From the NCBI RefSeq assembly GCF_030272615.1, contig NC_081414.1, positions 656,840,292 through 656,904,291 on the forward strand: 64,000 nt of DNA. Direction: 5' to 3'. The stretch comes from Cryptomeria japonica. Its lineage: Eukaryota > Streptophyta > Pinopsida > Cupressales > Cupressaceae. The position numbers and the translations under genes were made by a program. Below the pieces are notes generated by a model. The model made no database searches. It was not told where the DNA came from and saw only the letters and a list, made by a program, of their open reading frames with translations. Position 1 is the first letter of the stretch. Each line of letters opens with the position of its first letter. Shown here one piece after another: positions 46,320 through 56,551 of this stretch.

Positions 46320-46523
46320 TTACAATGACTGAAATAAGTCACATTTACAAAAAGAACAACTTGAAACTTTATGACTTTGATGAAAAACAAAGTTGCAAGT
46401 TATACTGAGGTATTCTCCATCTTCATCTGTTTCATTTATGGTGCTTGTAACCATCTCACTATCCAACCATCCACAAGTTCCTACTTTGATCATTAGCATA
46501 ATGAGGTAGCCAATAGACATCAA
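46320..46523 (-). pseudogene. 67-codon open stretch kept in both LTRs of element 3
   Basis: Encodes a short protein with the core TINETDEDGEYLSIT and a Cys-rich end (SSCSFCKCD). The right LTR has a same-length open stretch at 52,823-53,026 differing at about ten residues. I do not recognise it. It may be a further exon of the captured gene or chance openness; two copies within one element are not independent evidence of selection. Confidence 0.3.
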
Positions 46524-47030
46524 CTTTCCTTTGATGAAACATATTCCAACTTCACATCATCTATAATGGATAAACCTCTTTTAATAGAGACCCTTTGCAA
46601 CATCTCAAAGACAAAAATGATATATATAGATGTTATCCATGATAAATAATAAATTAATATCAAAACCTGGACTTTGACCTATCTTTCCCTATCTTTTCAT
46701 AATATGTATGACGCAAACATTCTATTTCCTTCTTTGTGATGACATTCCTTGGGGTGATCAATCAAGCTTCTAAGGTGCCTTGCATTCTATCATTTGCATT
46801 TTCTCTCATAATCAATTCACCATCTATTCCATATGTTGATATCTTGATCATTGAAATAAGGTATTCACCTACCAATATCTTTTGTTCGAGGACACACCAA
46901 TTATGATCACATCAACTAGAATCCTTTACTGCCATCTTGCAATGTTTGCTAATTATCTGAAATTCACCACCACTTTGGAAATTCAATCGGATGTGAATCA
47001 AGAAGAAGACTGTTGCAATGTAAGATCAAC

Positions 47031-47546
47031 TTATTGACAGAAATGATGGCATCTAGTCTCGAAATAGCGAATGTCGATTGCATTTGTCCAATAGGTTACC
47101 CAAATGGAAGCTTGTATTTTCCATTTCAATGTTTGTCCCTCTGTGAACTTCCTGTAGAAGTGCCATGTTATTGGCTTTGGACAATTGTCTCTAGTAAAGA
47201 CAACTGCTCCTCGCTTAATGAAAGCTTTGTAAGTGGACCTCACAGCTTTTCTGGTCCAGGGTGAAATTTTGGGAGGTTCACTCTCAATCACTGGCAATCT
47301 GGTGATGGGATCATACTTGATCTAGTCTATCATTGCATCGATATTGTTGATGACCAAGTGATTTAAGTACTGTCTATTTATCCTCTCTATGAATGAACTT
47401 TTATTGAAAACCTTGTAACCCATTGAATTGGAAACCGAACCCATCAAACTAGCTTGTAGTGTGGCCTCGTTGGTGCTCGAGTTATCAATGTATGTGGTGG
47501 GGTTAGCTGATGACACACTCAAGGAAATAGATTGAATCCTAGATGT
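47031..47546 (-). pseudogene. unidentified ORF in left LTR of element 3
   Basis: One minus-strand frame of about 170 codons with a single TAG near 47,323. It includes SLMGSVSNSMGYKVFNKSSF, then KISPWTRKAVRSTYKAFIKR and KPITWHFYRKFTEGQTLKWK. The right LTR copy (about 53,519-54,045) has Trp where the left has the stop, and stops elsewhere, so the ancestral frame was longer. The composition is protein-like, with aromatic and basic residues spread evenly. I do not recognise the family. It lies directly downstream of the PPR remnant on the same strand and could be part of the same captured transcript. Confidence 0.4.
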
Positions 47547-47639
47547 CCATTCTTAGGGCCAATTGTCAAACAAATCCTAACTGGGAAGTGTCATTCATTT
47601 GGTAAACCATGTATGCTCATATTATCTAAAATTCTTTTC

Positions 47640-48420
47640 AATGGAAGCACGTCGCACCTGACATTATCCAGATATAAGGAAACTGATATGTAATCAGAGC
47701 ATATATTGATGATGGCTTGGAATTGAAGAACGCATTGCAGCTTATCTTGCTACCATCGTAAGAGATAACATCTCTTTGAGGAATTTTGTTAAACAGTTCA
47801 CGTGTGTTGTCTGTGCTTCCATGGTTTGCGGCTTGGGTGACATGATATCCTGCAACCATCACATCTCATGAGACCATAGTGCTGGGATTAACACCTGCCA
47901 AAGAGATGTTTCTTTGAGAGATTTTGTCAAATAGTTTGCACGTTGCTATGTTTCCACCATTGCATTTCACATGGTGTTTTTCCAAACACTCCACGTGCAT
48001 TGTCTACACCTTCCACATTTCGCAACATGTCTACCAGAGCAGTGGCAATCACGACATTTGAAGAAGTTTCTTTATCTTTATGCAGGCTGAAAGGATGCTT
48101 GCAAAGGTCATGGAATTCGTCTATATACCTGTCGATTGCATCTCATTGGAGCATTTTGTCAGATAGTTCACCTTCCTTGTGTGAACCTCCACAATTTGCA
48201 ATTCGGTTATATACCAAAGCAGCCATGACTATTATGTCTAATGAAATTCCTTTATCTTCTACGCTTTACCTAAACCGTAACCAGCTTGATGACTTCCCTG
48301 TTGGTTTGTGGCAGAAAGAGCACCATCTTTGATTTCTGTGGATTCTCTTATAAATTATATTACGTTTCTTCAAGGCATTCGGTCGAACAACTCGCATGTC
48401 ATTAGTATGCTTTCCTCATC
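47640..48420 (-). pseudogene. PPR (pentatricopeptide repeat) gene remnant in left LTR of element 3
   Basis: Read on the minus strand with a few frame changes, successive PPR hallmarks appear in order. They are CELFDRMP*RNV (48,420-48,361), GELSDKMLQ*DAI, VVIATALVDML...VDNARGVFGKTP, CKLFDKISQRNIS and NTRELFNKIPQRDVIS (near 47,750). The 'ELFDKMPQRDV' and 'ATALVDMYAKCG..DNAR' forms are those of plant PLS-class PPR proteins, which bind organelle RNA. Stops, indels and non-PPR filler show it is not functional. The same remnant, with different point changes, is in the right LTR, so it was copied by reverse transcription as part of the LTR. Confidence 0.7.
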
Positions 48421-48728
48421 CTGCACACAATCCTCCTGAAACATCATGTGATATACTTCATTTGGCTCCCATGGTTTACATGCATATCAAACTTCAATGT
48501 TTGACAAAAACAACCTGTATCTTCGATCTGGTTCGAAGCTTCAACTGGCGAAGGCATGGGTGAGTGTCACTATCGTGTTCCAAAGTTCCCTTCTTGCATA
48601 GGCTAGGATGATGGACTCAAAAACTTGATCAATTACAAACATCTACAATTTTATCCAACATAGATTCAAAACCTGGACTTTGAAGCTCTTTCATCTCTTT
48701 TATTCTTTCTTTTTGATAAAATCTATAA

Positions 48729-48957
48729 GAGGTTAATATTGCTAAAAAACTAAGCATTTCTAACCTTCTTGACAAAGTGGGGCTTGCAAGGTTAAGAAAT
48801 GAGGTTAGAAATGCTCAATTTTTGAGAATTACTAAGCTTTTGTGATAGGTTAGAAATATGGGTTAGAAATGCTCAAAAAGTGAGCATTTCTAACCTTCTT
48901 GACAAAAGGTTGAAAAATGAGGTTAAGAATGCTAAAAAACTAAGCATTTCTAACCTT
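48729..48957. repeat. array of four ~39 bp palindromes, left LTR of element 3
   Basis: Four hairpin-forming units in about 230 bp, each of the form ggttagaaatgctcaaaaag followed by tgagcatttctaacc. In this copy units 1, 2 and 4 are less perfect than in the right LTR. Confidence 0.85.
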
Positions 48958-49567
48958 CAGCTTCAACGAACAATCGAGTACATCTTGGAAACCATTGGCC
49001 ACTGAGAGAAAAAAAGGAAGAGTGCAACCGACACTTTTGAACAACTTTTTAAGCACAAACAACCAGACACATTAACAGAATTTAAAATATTAAATTATTA
49101 TTTGAGAAATAATTTAAATATTTTAATTATATTGCTTTGGCTAGAGAAAAATGGCATAACTTTCAAATGGTAAGGAGTTAGATCCTAAAATTTGAAACAT
49201 GTGTCAATGGTAGGGAAATAGATCCACACAATTATTTACACATCATAACGAAACCTTAAATGAGGTATTTTAATCACTTGGGGACAATAGACACCGAAAA
49301 TTGAAAGTTTAAAATATGACAAAGTGTAAACTGGGTTCATGTGAAAGTTGGACATGAGATACAAAATGATATTTAGATCTTGACTATCAATTGGTTTCTC
49401 CCAATTTGTGGTAATTCTCAAGATTTTTCCATTTTTTGGATTTTGACTAGTAAGGACCTTGTATTGCGTGTTCACTGTTTACGCAAAAACAACTATTGGA
49501 TCTTTACTCGACACTAAGATCGATTTTAATTTTTCAAATTTTATGTAGGCCAAATATGGGGGCAACA

Positions 49568-52006
49568 GTTGGCTCTGACTGGGGACAAGTACTACAAAGG
49601 ACGCAGGATGAACTCAAAATCTATGGTTCGCAGGCTAGTGCACTATTCATTGGGCAACATAGTCACAGAGGAAACAACATAGGGAATATCTAGAGAAACC
49701 AGACACAAACCAAAAATGGGACGGACACAAAAAAAATTATAACTAAAGTATGTACATGGTAGGCAAAGCCTACCTCAAACTTCTCCAGGATTGTCATACA
49801 AAACCATTCACATGCTGAGAGAAATAGGCACCTTTGCAGATAAGTGGTGTGCATCCATGTGGCACCTGTAAGCTCAGTAGTTTGGCAAGATTGATGTGTA
49901 GAAGATGAGAAATATCTTTGAGCAATGAACCAAACAACCATATCTCATCATAAATCGGCGAGCTCTTTTGAAGGATTTGGGTACCATTTTGAACATTATT
50001 GGGAATTTGTGGAATATCCTCAAGCATACCTATATCCTCTATCTAGAGATCCCTCTGATAGTCTGGTTTGCAACAAATTAACCCATGAATTGAACAACCT
50101 TCATATAATCTATAATGTGAAGAAATTTGAGTTAACACATCCATCGAATCTTGTTCATGACTGTCAGCTTGAAAAACACCTATATAAATACACTCATCTG
50201 AAAACCAAGGAATGAGACACACACTTTTACCATAAGAGAAGTCATCCTCGGAAGCCTTCAAACACCAATCTGGAATACAATCATTATGAGAATTAACTTC
50301 ATGGGCTTCCTTCATTAGATCATCCATTACCTCACTTATCTCTGCATTCTTGGTAAAGTTCCCAAAAATATCCTCTTTGATAAGGGTGTCTTCTTGGTTT
50401 AAAGATTCAAAAGGAGGATTGCTTTGAACCTTGGAAACTTCATAAGGCATAGATTGCAATTCCATCGAGATAGGGACGTTTGTTGATATTCCTACATGGA
50501 TTTCATCTTCAACCTGCTCATAGACATTTGTATTACTTTTTGTGTTCTCTTATCCCAATGATTCCTCTTCATCAAACTCTTCATGGAATTTGAAAACTTC
50601 ATACTTAGGCGGCATGTATGATAAAGAGTGAATGCTTGATGGTTCAACTTCTTTCACTTGAGACTGATCTAGGAGTTTAGTAAAAGTCTCCATTTTTGAA
50701 GATAAAGAATATGTCTGTAACATTTTACTTTTGGTTGCTTCTTTGTTGGTCATATATGTACAAGATTGTTCACTAGGTATCATACCTTTGATTTCCTCGG
50801 AAATGTTTTCATCTTCCACTATTAGTGATGGATGAATGAGAATATCCTCTCCATATAAAAAGTCATTATCGGAAGAATTGAGACACCAAGTTGGAATGAA
50901 GACTTTAGGAGATTCATCTTGGGATTCTCTTTCCTCATCATCTTCTTGAAGCTTGAGCTGCATGGGAAGTCTTGAAATCATTTATTCTTCCTTCAAACTC
51001 TTTGTTTTTCAGGTTCATGGAATACTTCCTCCTTGCTATGGTGATCTTCATAATGCTCATGGCATACAGGAACACAATATTCTTTTTCTTGCTCACACAC
51101 TTCATCTTGATCTTTATTTTGACATGTATCCTTGTGAGATATCATGACTTCATCCTTCTCAACGCATGCATAATGTGATGGATCTTTTTTTACACTTGGA
51201 TCATGAGACATCTCATCACGAGCATGCACATCTTCAAGAAAACAATTTCCTCCTCCTTTTTGTTTAATCTCTTGCAATATTTGAAGCAAAGAAGGATGTA
51301 CTTTGGCATGATCAAGTTTCATATTTCCATAGAAGCTTTTCAAAAATTGAATATATGGATCATAGAGAATTTGATTTTGTTGCAAAATGGGTGAAGGAGA
51401 ATGAGAATTGATATTATTATCTATTGTTGATTCAAGAATACAATCATGAGCAAAAATTTGGTTCTCTCTTCCATCATTTTCCTCAGCCTTTTGCAGAGTC
51501 TGAACTAGAGAAGGATTAGTTTTATGAGGATCAAGTTTCTTTCCACTGTTGAAATTCTTCAAGAAGTTGACCTGTTCAAGTTCATCATGACTTTGATTCA
51601 TTTGAACAATTTGTATAGGAGAAAGGTCACTTTTGTCTTTATCTTTCTTGATTGTTAACTTGAGTAAATGATCGCAAGCGAGAAAACCAATCTCCTTTCC
51701 ATCTTTTTCTTCAATATTTCACAACACTCGACATAAGGAGGGATGAATCTTTTCTGGAGTAAACTGCATGCCACCATATAATTTCTTTAAGAAGTCAACT
51801 TGTATAGGATCATTAGGAACTGGTCTCTTTGGATATATATAATCTTCATCGTCACTTTCACTATCACTTTCCTATGTATCAAACCATTGTTCTAAATTTG
51901 ATCTTTCAAACAAAGTCACCAACCTTCATTCTAAAGAAGGTACCTTACAATATCTGAGGAACGAAGTAGACTAGTATGTTATTCCCCAGTAGAGTCCCCA
52001 AAAATC
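49568..52006 (-). other. interior of element 3 with two inward-facing primer-like sites
   Basis: At the left junction the plus strand reads TTGGCTCTGACTGGGGAC. At the right junction the minus strand reads TTGGGGACTCTACTGGGGAA, about ten bases from the LTR. Both resemble the tRNA-Arg-type site of Tat/Ogre elements (TTGGCGACTC...CTGGGGA). No purine tract lies beside either LTR. One of the two must be coincidental, or the element was reassembled. Confidence 0.4.
50043..51925 (-). pseudogene. element 3 internal gene: protein with two families of internal repeats
   Basis: A minus-strand coding region of about 620 codons, with stops near 51,720 and 51,880, another near 50,547, and one frame change near 50,985. 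The N-terminal half has three diverged repeats of about 55 residues: VDFLKKLYGGMQFTPEKIHP, VNFLKNFNSGKKLDPHKTNP and IQFLKSFYGNMKLDHAKVHP. Each is followed by SL(C/V/L)..L and an acidic stretch. The C-terminal half has two copies of IP.WCL..S..DF.YG (near 50,880 and 50,260). An acidic patch (ESDSESDDED) precedes the first repeat. I do not recognise the family. Position after the proposed primer site suggests a gag-like role, but no zinc knuckle or gag core is seen. A captured host gene is also possible. Confidence 0.5.
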
Positions 52007-52822
52007 TCTTGGTAAACAGATTTCTCACTGCGGTCGTTTACCTGAAACTGACCCTGTTTGCCCGATGAGCAGTGACAAACGTTCCAACAGTTGGAGAGAT
52101 CGTTCTGTGAAACATGATCTTCCTCTACGTTTGAGAGGGGCAACTCCCTCATATGATAGGGGTATTTAGGATTTTTATGTACTTTTAACCTGAAAGTACA
52201 TAAAGGAGAAAACATAAAACTAAAAATAAATAAAGATAGAAACCCCAACAATAGACATACGACCATCAACTGAGATTTCTAAACATTAGCAACAAATTAC
52301 AAGGGGAATTTATAAGTTAATATGCTTATCCATGAGATGACGATAAAGAAGAATAACAAATCTCAACATACGGAGAGATAAGATACTTCAACACATTCAA
52401 ACTGAGATACCAAAGGTTGCTTGTGCATCATCACATCAATTGTACAAATCACATATGCATAAAGAGACTACCAATTTGACATACGAGAAATCAATAATGA
52501 TAACACATGAATACATTTAGAACACACAAACTAAGACGTATTCTTCATTATCCTTTTAGAAATATACAAGTCCAAAACCCTTTCTATACATAGTGCAAAT
52601 CAAAATGTCATTACAAGTTTCTCTTGGAATTCTAGCAAAGTTTTCCCCTCCGTCAAAAGTCCCCTATACAAATGAAATAGCCCTACATTCTTAGGCTTCC
52701 TAGAATAACCACCTCAGTAAGTAACTTGGATAGGTTAATAACTAACTCATTTTTATGTAAAAAGAGCTTAGTTAGAAACTACTTCACTTTTGCATGAATA
52801 AGATCCACTTTCTAACCTCTAG

Positions 52823-53026
52823 TTACAATGAGTCATAAAAGTCACATTTACAAAAAGAACAACTTGAAACTTTATGACTTTGATGAAAAACAAAGTTGCG
52901 AGTTATACTGAGGTACTCTCCATCTTCGTCTGTTTCATTTATGGTGCTTGTAACTATCTCATTATCCAACCATCCACAAGTTGCTACTTTGATCATTAGC
53001 ATAATGAGGTAGCCATTAGCCATCAA
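52823..53026 (-). pseudogene. 67-codon open stretch, right LTR copy
   Basis: Right-LTR counterpart of the stretch at 46,320-46,523. Same length and start, with the shared core TINETDEDGEYLSIT. Confidence 0.3.
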
Positions 53027-53518
53027 CTTTCCTTTGATGAAACATATCCCAACTTCACATCATCTATAATGGATAAACCTCTTTTAATAGAGACCCTTTG
53101 CAACATCTCAAAGACAAAAATGATATATATAGATGTTATCCATGATAAATAATAAATTAATATCAAAACTTGGACTTTGACCTATCTTTCCCTATCTTTT
53201 CATAATATGTACGATGCAAACATTCTATTTCCTTCTTTGTGATGACACTCCTTGGGGCAATCAATCAAGCTTCTAAGGTGCCTTGCATTCTGTCATATAC
53301 ATTTTCTCTCATAATCACTTCACCATCTATTCCATATGTTGATATCTTGATCATTGAAATAAGGTATTCACCTACCAATATATTTTGTTTGAGGACACAC
53401 CAATTGTGATCACATCAACTAGAATCCTTTACTGCCATCTTGCAATGTTTCTTAATTATTTGAAATTCACCACCACTCTAGAAATTCAACCGGATGTGAA
53501 TCAAGAAGAAGATTGTTG

Positions 53519-54045
53519 CAATGTAAGATCAACTTCTTGATAGAAATGATGGCATCTAGTCTCATAATAGCGAATGTCGATTGCATTTGGCCAATAGGTT
53601 ACCCAAATGGAAGCTTGTATTTTCCATTTCAATGTTTGTCCCTCTGTGAACTTCCTATAGAAGTGCCATGTTATTGGCTTTGGACAATTGTCTCTAGTAA
53701 AGACAAGTGCTCCTCACTTAATGAAAGCTTTGTAAGTGGACCTCACAACTTTTCTAGTCCAGGGTGAAATTTTGGGAGGTTCACTCTCAATCACTAGCCG
53801 TCTGGTGATGGGATCATACTAGATCCAGTCTATCATTGCATTGATATTGTTGATGACCCAATGATTTAAGTACCATTTTCTTATCCTCTCTGTGAATGAA
53901 CTTTTATTGGAAACCTTGTAACCCATTGATTTGGAAACCGAACCCATCAAACTATCTTGTAGTGTGGCCTCACTGGTGCTCGAGTTACCAATGTATGTGG
54001 TGGGGTTAGCCGATGACACACTCAGGGAAATAGATTGAATCCTGG
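53519..54045 (-). pseudogene. unidentified ORF, right LTR copy
   Basis: Counterpart of 47,031-47,546. It keeps the Trp codon replaced by a stop in the left copy but has its own stops, including one just before the YDPITR segment and one after TYKAFIK. The different stops show both copies decayed independently after insertion. Confidence 0.4.
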
Positions 54046-54144
54046 ATGTCCATTCTTAGGGCCAATTGTCAAACAAATCCTGACCGGGAAGTATCATTCA
54101 TTTGGTAAACCATGTATGCTCATATTATCTGAAATTATGTTCAA

Positions 54145-54924
54145 TGGAAGCACGTCGCACCTGACATTATCTAGATACAAGGAAAATGATATGTAATCGG
54201 AGCATACATTGACGATGGGTTGGAACTGAAGAACGCATTGCAGCTTATCTTGCTACCATCATAAGAGATAACATCGCTTTGAGGAATTTTATTAAATAGT
54301 TCATGTGTGTTGTCTGTGCTTTGATGGTTTGTGGCTTGGGTGACACGATATCAGGCAACCATTGTATGTCATGAGACCATAGTGCTAGGATTAATGCCTA
54401 CCAAAGAGATGTTTCTTTGAGAGATTCTATCAAATAGTTTGCACGTTGCTATGTTTCCACCATTGCATTTCACGTGGTATTTTGCCAAACACTCCATGTG
54501 CATTGTCTACACCTTCCAAATTTCACAACATGTCTACCAGAGTAGTGGCAATCATGACATCTGAAGAAGTTTCTTTATCTTTATGCAGGCTGAAAGGATG
54601 CTTGCAAAGGTCATGGAATTCGGCTATATACCTGCCGATTGCATCTCGTTGGAGCATTTTGTCATATAGTTCACCTACCTTGTGTGAACTTCCACGATTT
54701 GTAATTTTGTCATATACCAGAGCAGCCATGACTATTATTTCTAATGCAATTCCTTTATCTTATACACTTTACCTAAACCGTGACCAGCTTGATGACTTCC
54801 CTGTTGGTTTGTGGCAGAAAGATCACCATCTTTGATTTCTATGAATTCTCTTATAAATTATATTACATTTCTTCAAGGTATTCGGTCGAACAACTCGCAT
54901 GTCGTTAGTATGCTTTCCTCATCC
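54145..54924 (-). pseudogene. PPR gene remnant, right LTR copy
   Basis: Counterpart of the left-LTR PPR remnant. One stretch remains open for 68 codons (54,523-54,729) and reads GSSHKVGELYDKMLQRDAI, keeping the Arg codon that is a stop in the left copy, and ends SSDVMIATTLVDML. This copy shows the PPR pattern most clearly. Confidence 0.7.
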
Positions 54925-55231
54925 TGCACACAATCCTCCTAAAACATCATGTGATATACTTCATTCGGCTCCCATGGTTTACATGCATATAAAACTTCAA
55001 TGTTTGACAAAAACAACCTGCATCTTCAATCTGGTTCGAAGCTTCAATTGGCGAAGGTGTGGGTGAGTATCACTGTCATGTTCCAAAGTTCCCTTTTTGC
55101 ACAGGCTAGGATGATGGAGTCAAAAACTTGTTCAATTAAAAACATCTACAATTTTATCCAACACATATTCAAAACCTCAACTTTGAAGCTCTTTCCTCTC
55201 TTTTATTCTTTCTTTTTGATAAAATCTATAA

Positions 55232-55460
55232 GAGGTTAAGAATGCTCAAAAACTGAGCATTTCTAACCTTCTTGACAAAGTGGGGCTCACAAGGTTAAGA
55301 AATGAGGTTAGAAATGCTCAATTTTTGAGCATTCCTAAACTTTTGTGATAGGCTAGAAATATGGGTTAGAAATGCTCAAAAAGTGAGCATTTCTAACGTT
55401 CTTTACAAAAGGTTGAAAAATGAGGTTAAGAATGCTCAAAAACTGAGCATTTCTAACCTT
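55232..55460. repeat. array of four ~39 bp palindromes, right LTR of element 3
   Basis: Units 1 and 4 are identical (gaggttaagaatgctcaaaa then actgagcatttctaacctt) and units 2 and 3 are close variants. All fold into stems of about 15 bp with a short loop. Confidence 0.88.
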
Positions 55461-56070
55461 CTGCTTCAACGAACAATTGAGTACATCTTGGAAACCATTG
55501 GCCACTAAGAGAAAACAAGGAAGAGTGCAACTGATGCTTTTGAACAACTTTTTAAGGACAAATGACCAGACATATTAAAAGAATTTAAAATATTAAATTA
55601 TTATTTGAGAAATAATTTAAATATTTTAAATATATTGCTTTGGCTAGAGAAAAATGGTATAACTTTCAAACATTAAGGAGTTAGATCCTAAAATTTGAAA
55701 CATGTGTCAATGGTAGAGAAATAGATCCACACAATTATTTACGCCTCATGACAGAACCTTAAATGAGATATTTTAATCACTTCGAGACAACAAACACCAA
55801 AAATTGAAATTTTAAAATATGACAAAGTGTAAACTGGATTCAGGTGAAAGTTGGACATGAGATACAAAATGATATTTAGATCCTGATTGTCAACTGGTTT
55901 CTCCCAATCTGTGGTAATTCTCAAGATTTTCCCATTTTTTGGATTTTGACTAGTAAGGACCTTGTATTGCGTGTTCACTGTTTACGCAAAAACAACTATT
56001 GGATCTTTACTTGACACTGAGATCGATTTGAATTTTTCAAATTTTATGTAGGCCAAATATGGGGGCAACA

Positions 56071-56476
56071 CCATTTCAGCAGATTGGCCCTAGGAGAGCT
56101 TTATGGTAGCCCGACTAGGTATCAGTGACCAAGAGGAATGACTTGTAGGGTAGATTGGAGTCTAGGTCGTTAGCCTCATCTCAGAGGAAGATGGGATCAA
56201 AGGGAGACAAGACCCAAGCATTAGGAGGAAAACAACTTAGTAGAAGTTGTAGGTATAATCCATGGTGGAACAAACCTTGCAAGGTGTCTAGTGAGATCCG
56301 GTGGATTAGTGAGTTGGTGGATTTACGAAAGTGAATTCACACATAGCAGAGTATCAAAACTCGGTAGTGAGGACCTAGAGTGGATTAGGGGAATAGTGAG
56401 AGGAGCCCGGTTAGGCTAGGAAGAAATCCTTAGAGTGAGTCAAGCTGACTCAAGCAATCTAGGATCGTCCCTATCA
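56071..56476 (+). repeat. 5' LTR of element 2, second part
   Basis: Continues the LTR after element 3: ccatttcagcagattggccc matches ccatttcagcagactagccc in the right LTR (62,137). It ends ctatca, followed by the primer site. Confidence 0.88.
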
Positions 56477-56478
56477 TA

Positions 56479-56490
56479 TTGGTATTAGAG
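56479..56490 (+). promoter_or_regulatory. primer-binding site of element 2, tRNA-Met type
   Basis: ttggtattagag, two bases after the LTR end; one base differs from the initiator tRNA-Met site. Confidence 0.7.
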
Positions 56491-56551
56491 AAAGTTAAAT
56501 ATTTGGGGTGAAGAGTGTAAGACTTCTCTAGTAACAGAAGAAGGAGTAAAG

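Larger units (their letters stand above)
45535..49567 (-). repeat. left LTR of element 3
   Basis: Aligns with the right LTR over its full length, with scattered substitutions (about eight percent in the first 116 bp, less elsewhere) and small deletions, for example near 46,138 and 46,160. It contains the PPR remnant, two further open stretches and the hairpin array. Confidence 0.88.
45535..56070 (-). mobile_element. element 3: non-autonomous retroelement with 4 kb LTRs carrying a PPR gene remnant
   Basis: Two direct repeats of 4,033 bp (45535-49567) and 4,064 bp (52007-56070) enclose only 2,439 bp. The element starts TGTTTGTAAACAG, ends GGGGGCAACA, and is flanked by the 5 bp duplication ccatt (45530-45534 and 56071-56075) inside the LTR of element 2. 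The interior has no RT, RNase H or integrase, but has a minus-strand coding region for an unrecognised repeat protein. I assign minus orientation from this coding strand and from the strand of the gene remnants in the LTRs; the primer and polypurine signals are ambiguous. It resembles the LARD concept (large retrotransposon derivative), but with the bulk in the LTRs. Confidence 0.8.
52007..56070 (-). repeat. right LTR of element 3
   Basis: Begins TCTTGGTAAACAG (the first dinucleotide has decayed from TG to TC) and ends GGGGGCAACA. It contains second copies of the PPR remnant, the unidentified frames and the hairpin array. Confidence 0.88.

Noticed and set aside
47013-47264. Plus-strand ORFs of 83-84 codons in both LTRs of element 3 (also 53,513-53,767)
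   Set aside because: They are the antisense of the minus-strand frame, which has the more protein-like composition and lies on the strand of the PPR remnant. I treat them as shadows.
47943-48332. Plus-strand 129-codon ORFs in both LTRs (also 54,446-54,835)
   Set aside because: They are antisense to the PPR remnant, whose motifs are clear on the minus strand.
49568-49590. Plus-strand orientation of element 3 based on the left primer-like site
   Set aside because: Kept only as an alternative: the coding region and captured gene remnants all lie on the minus strand, and no purine tract supports the plus orientation.
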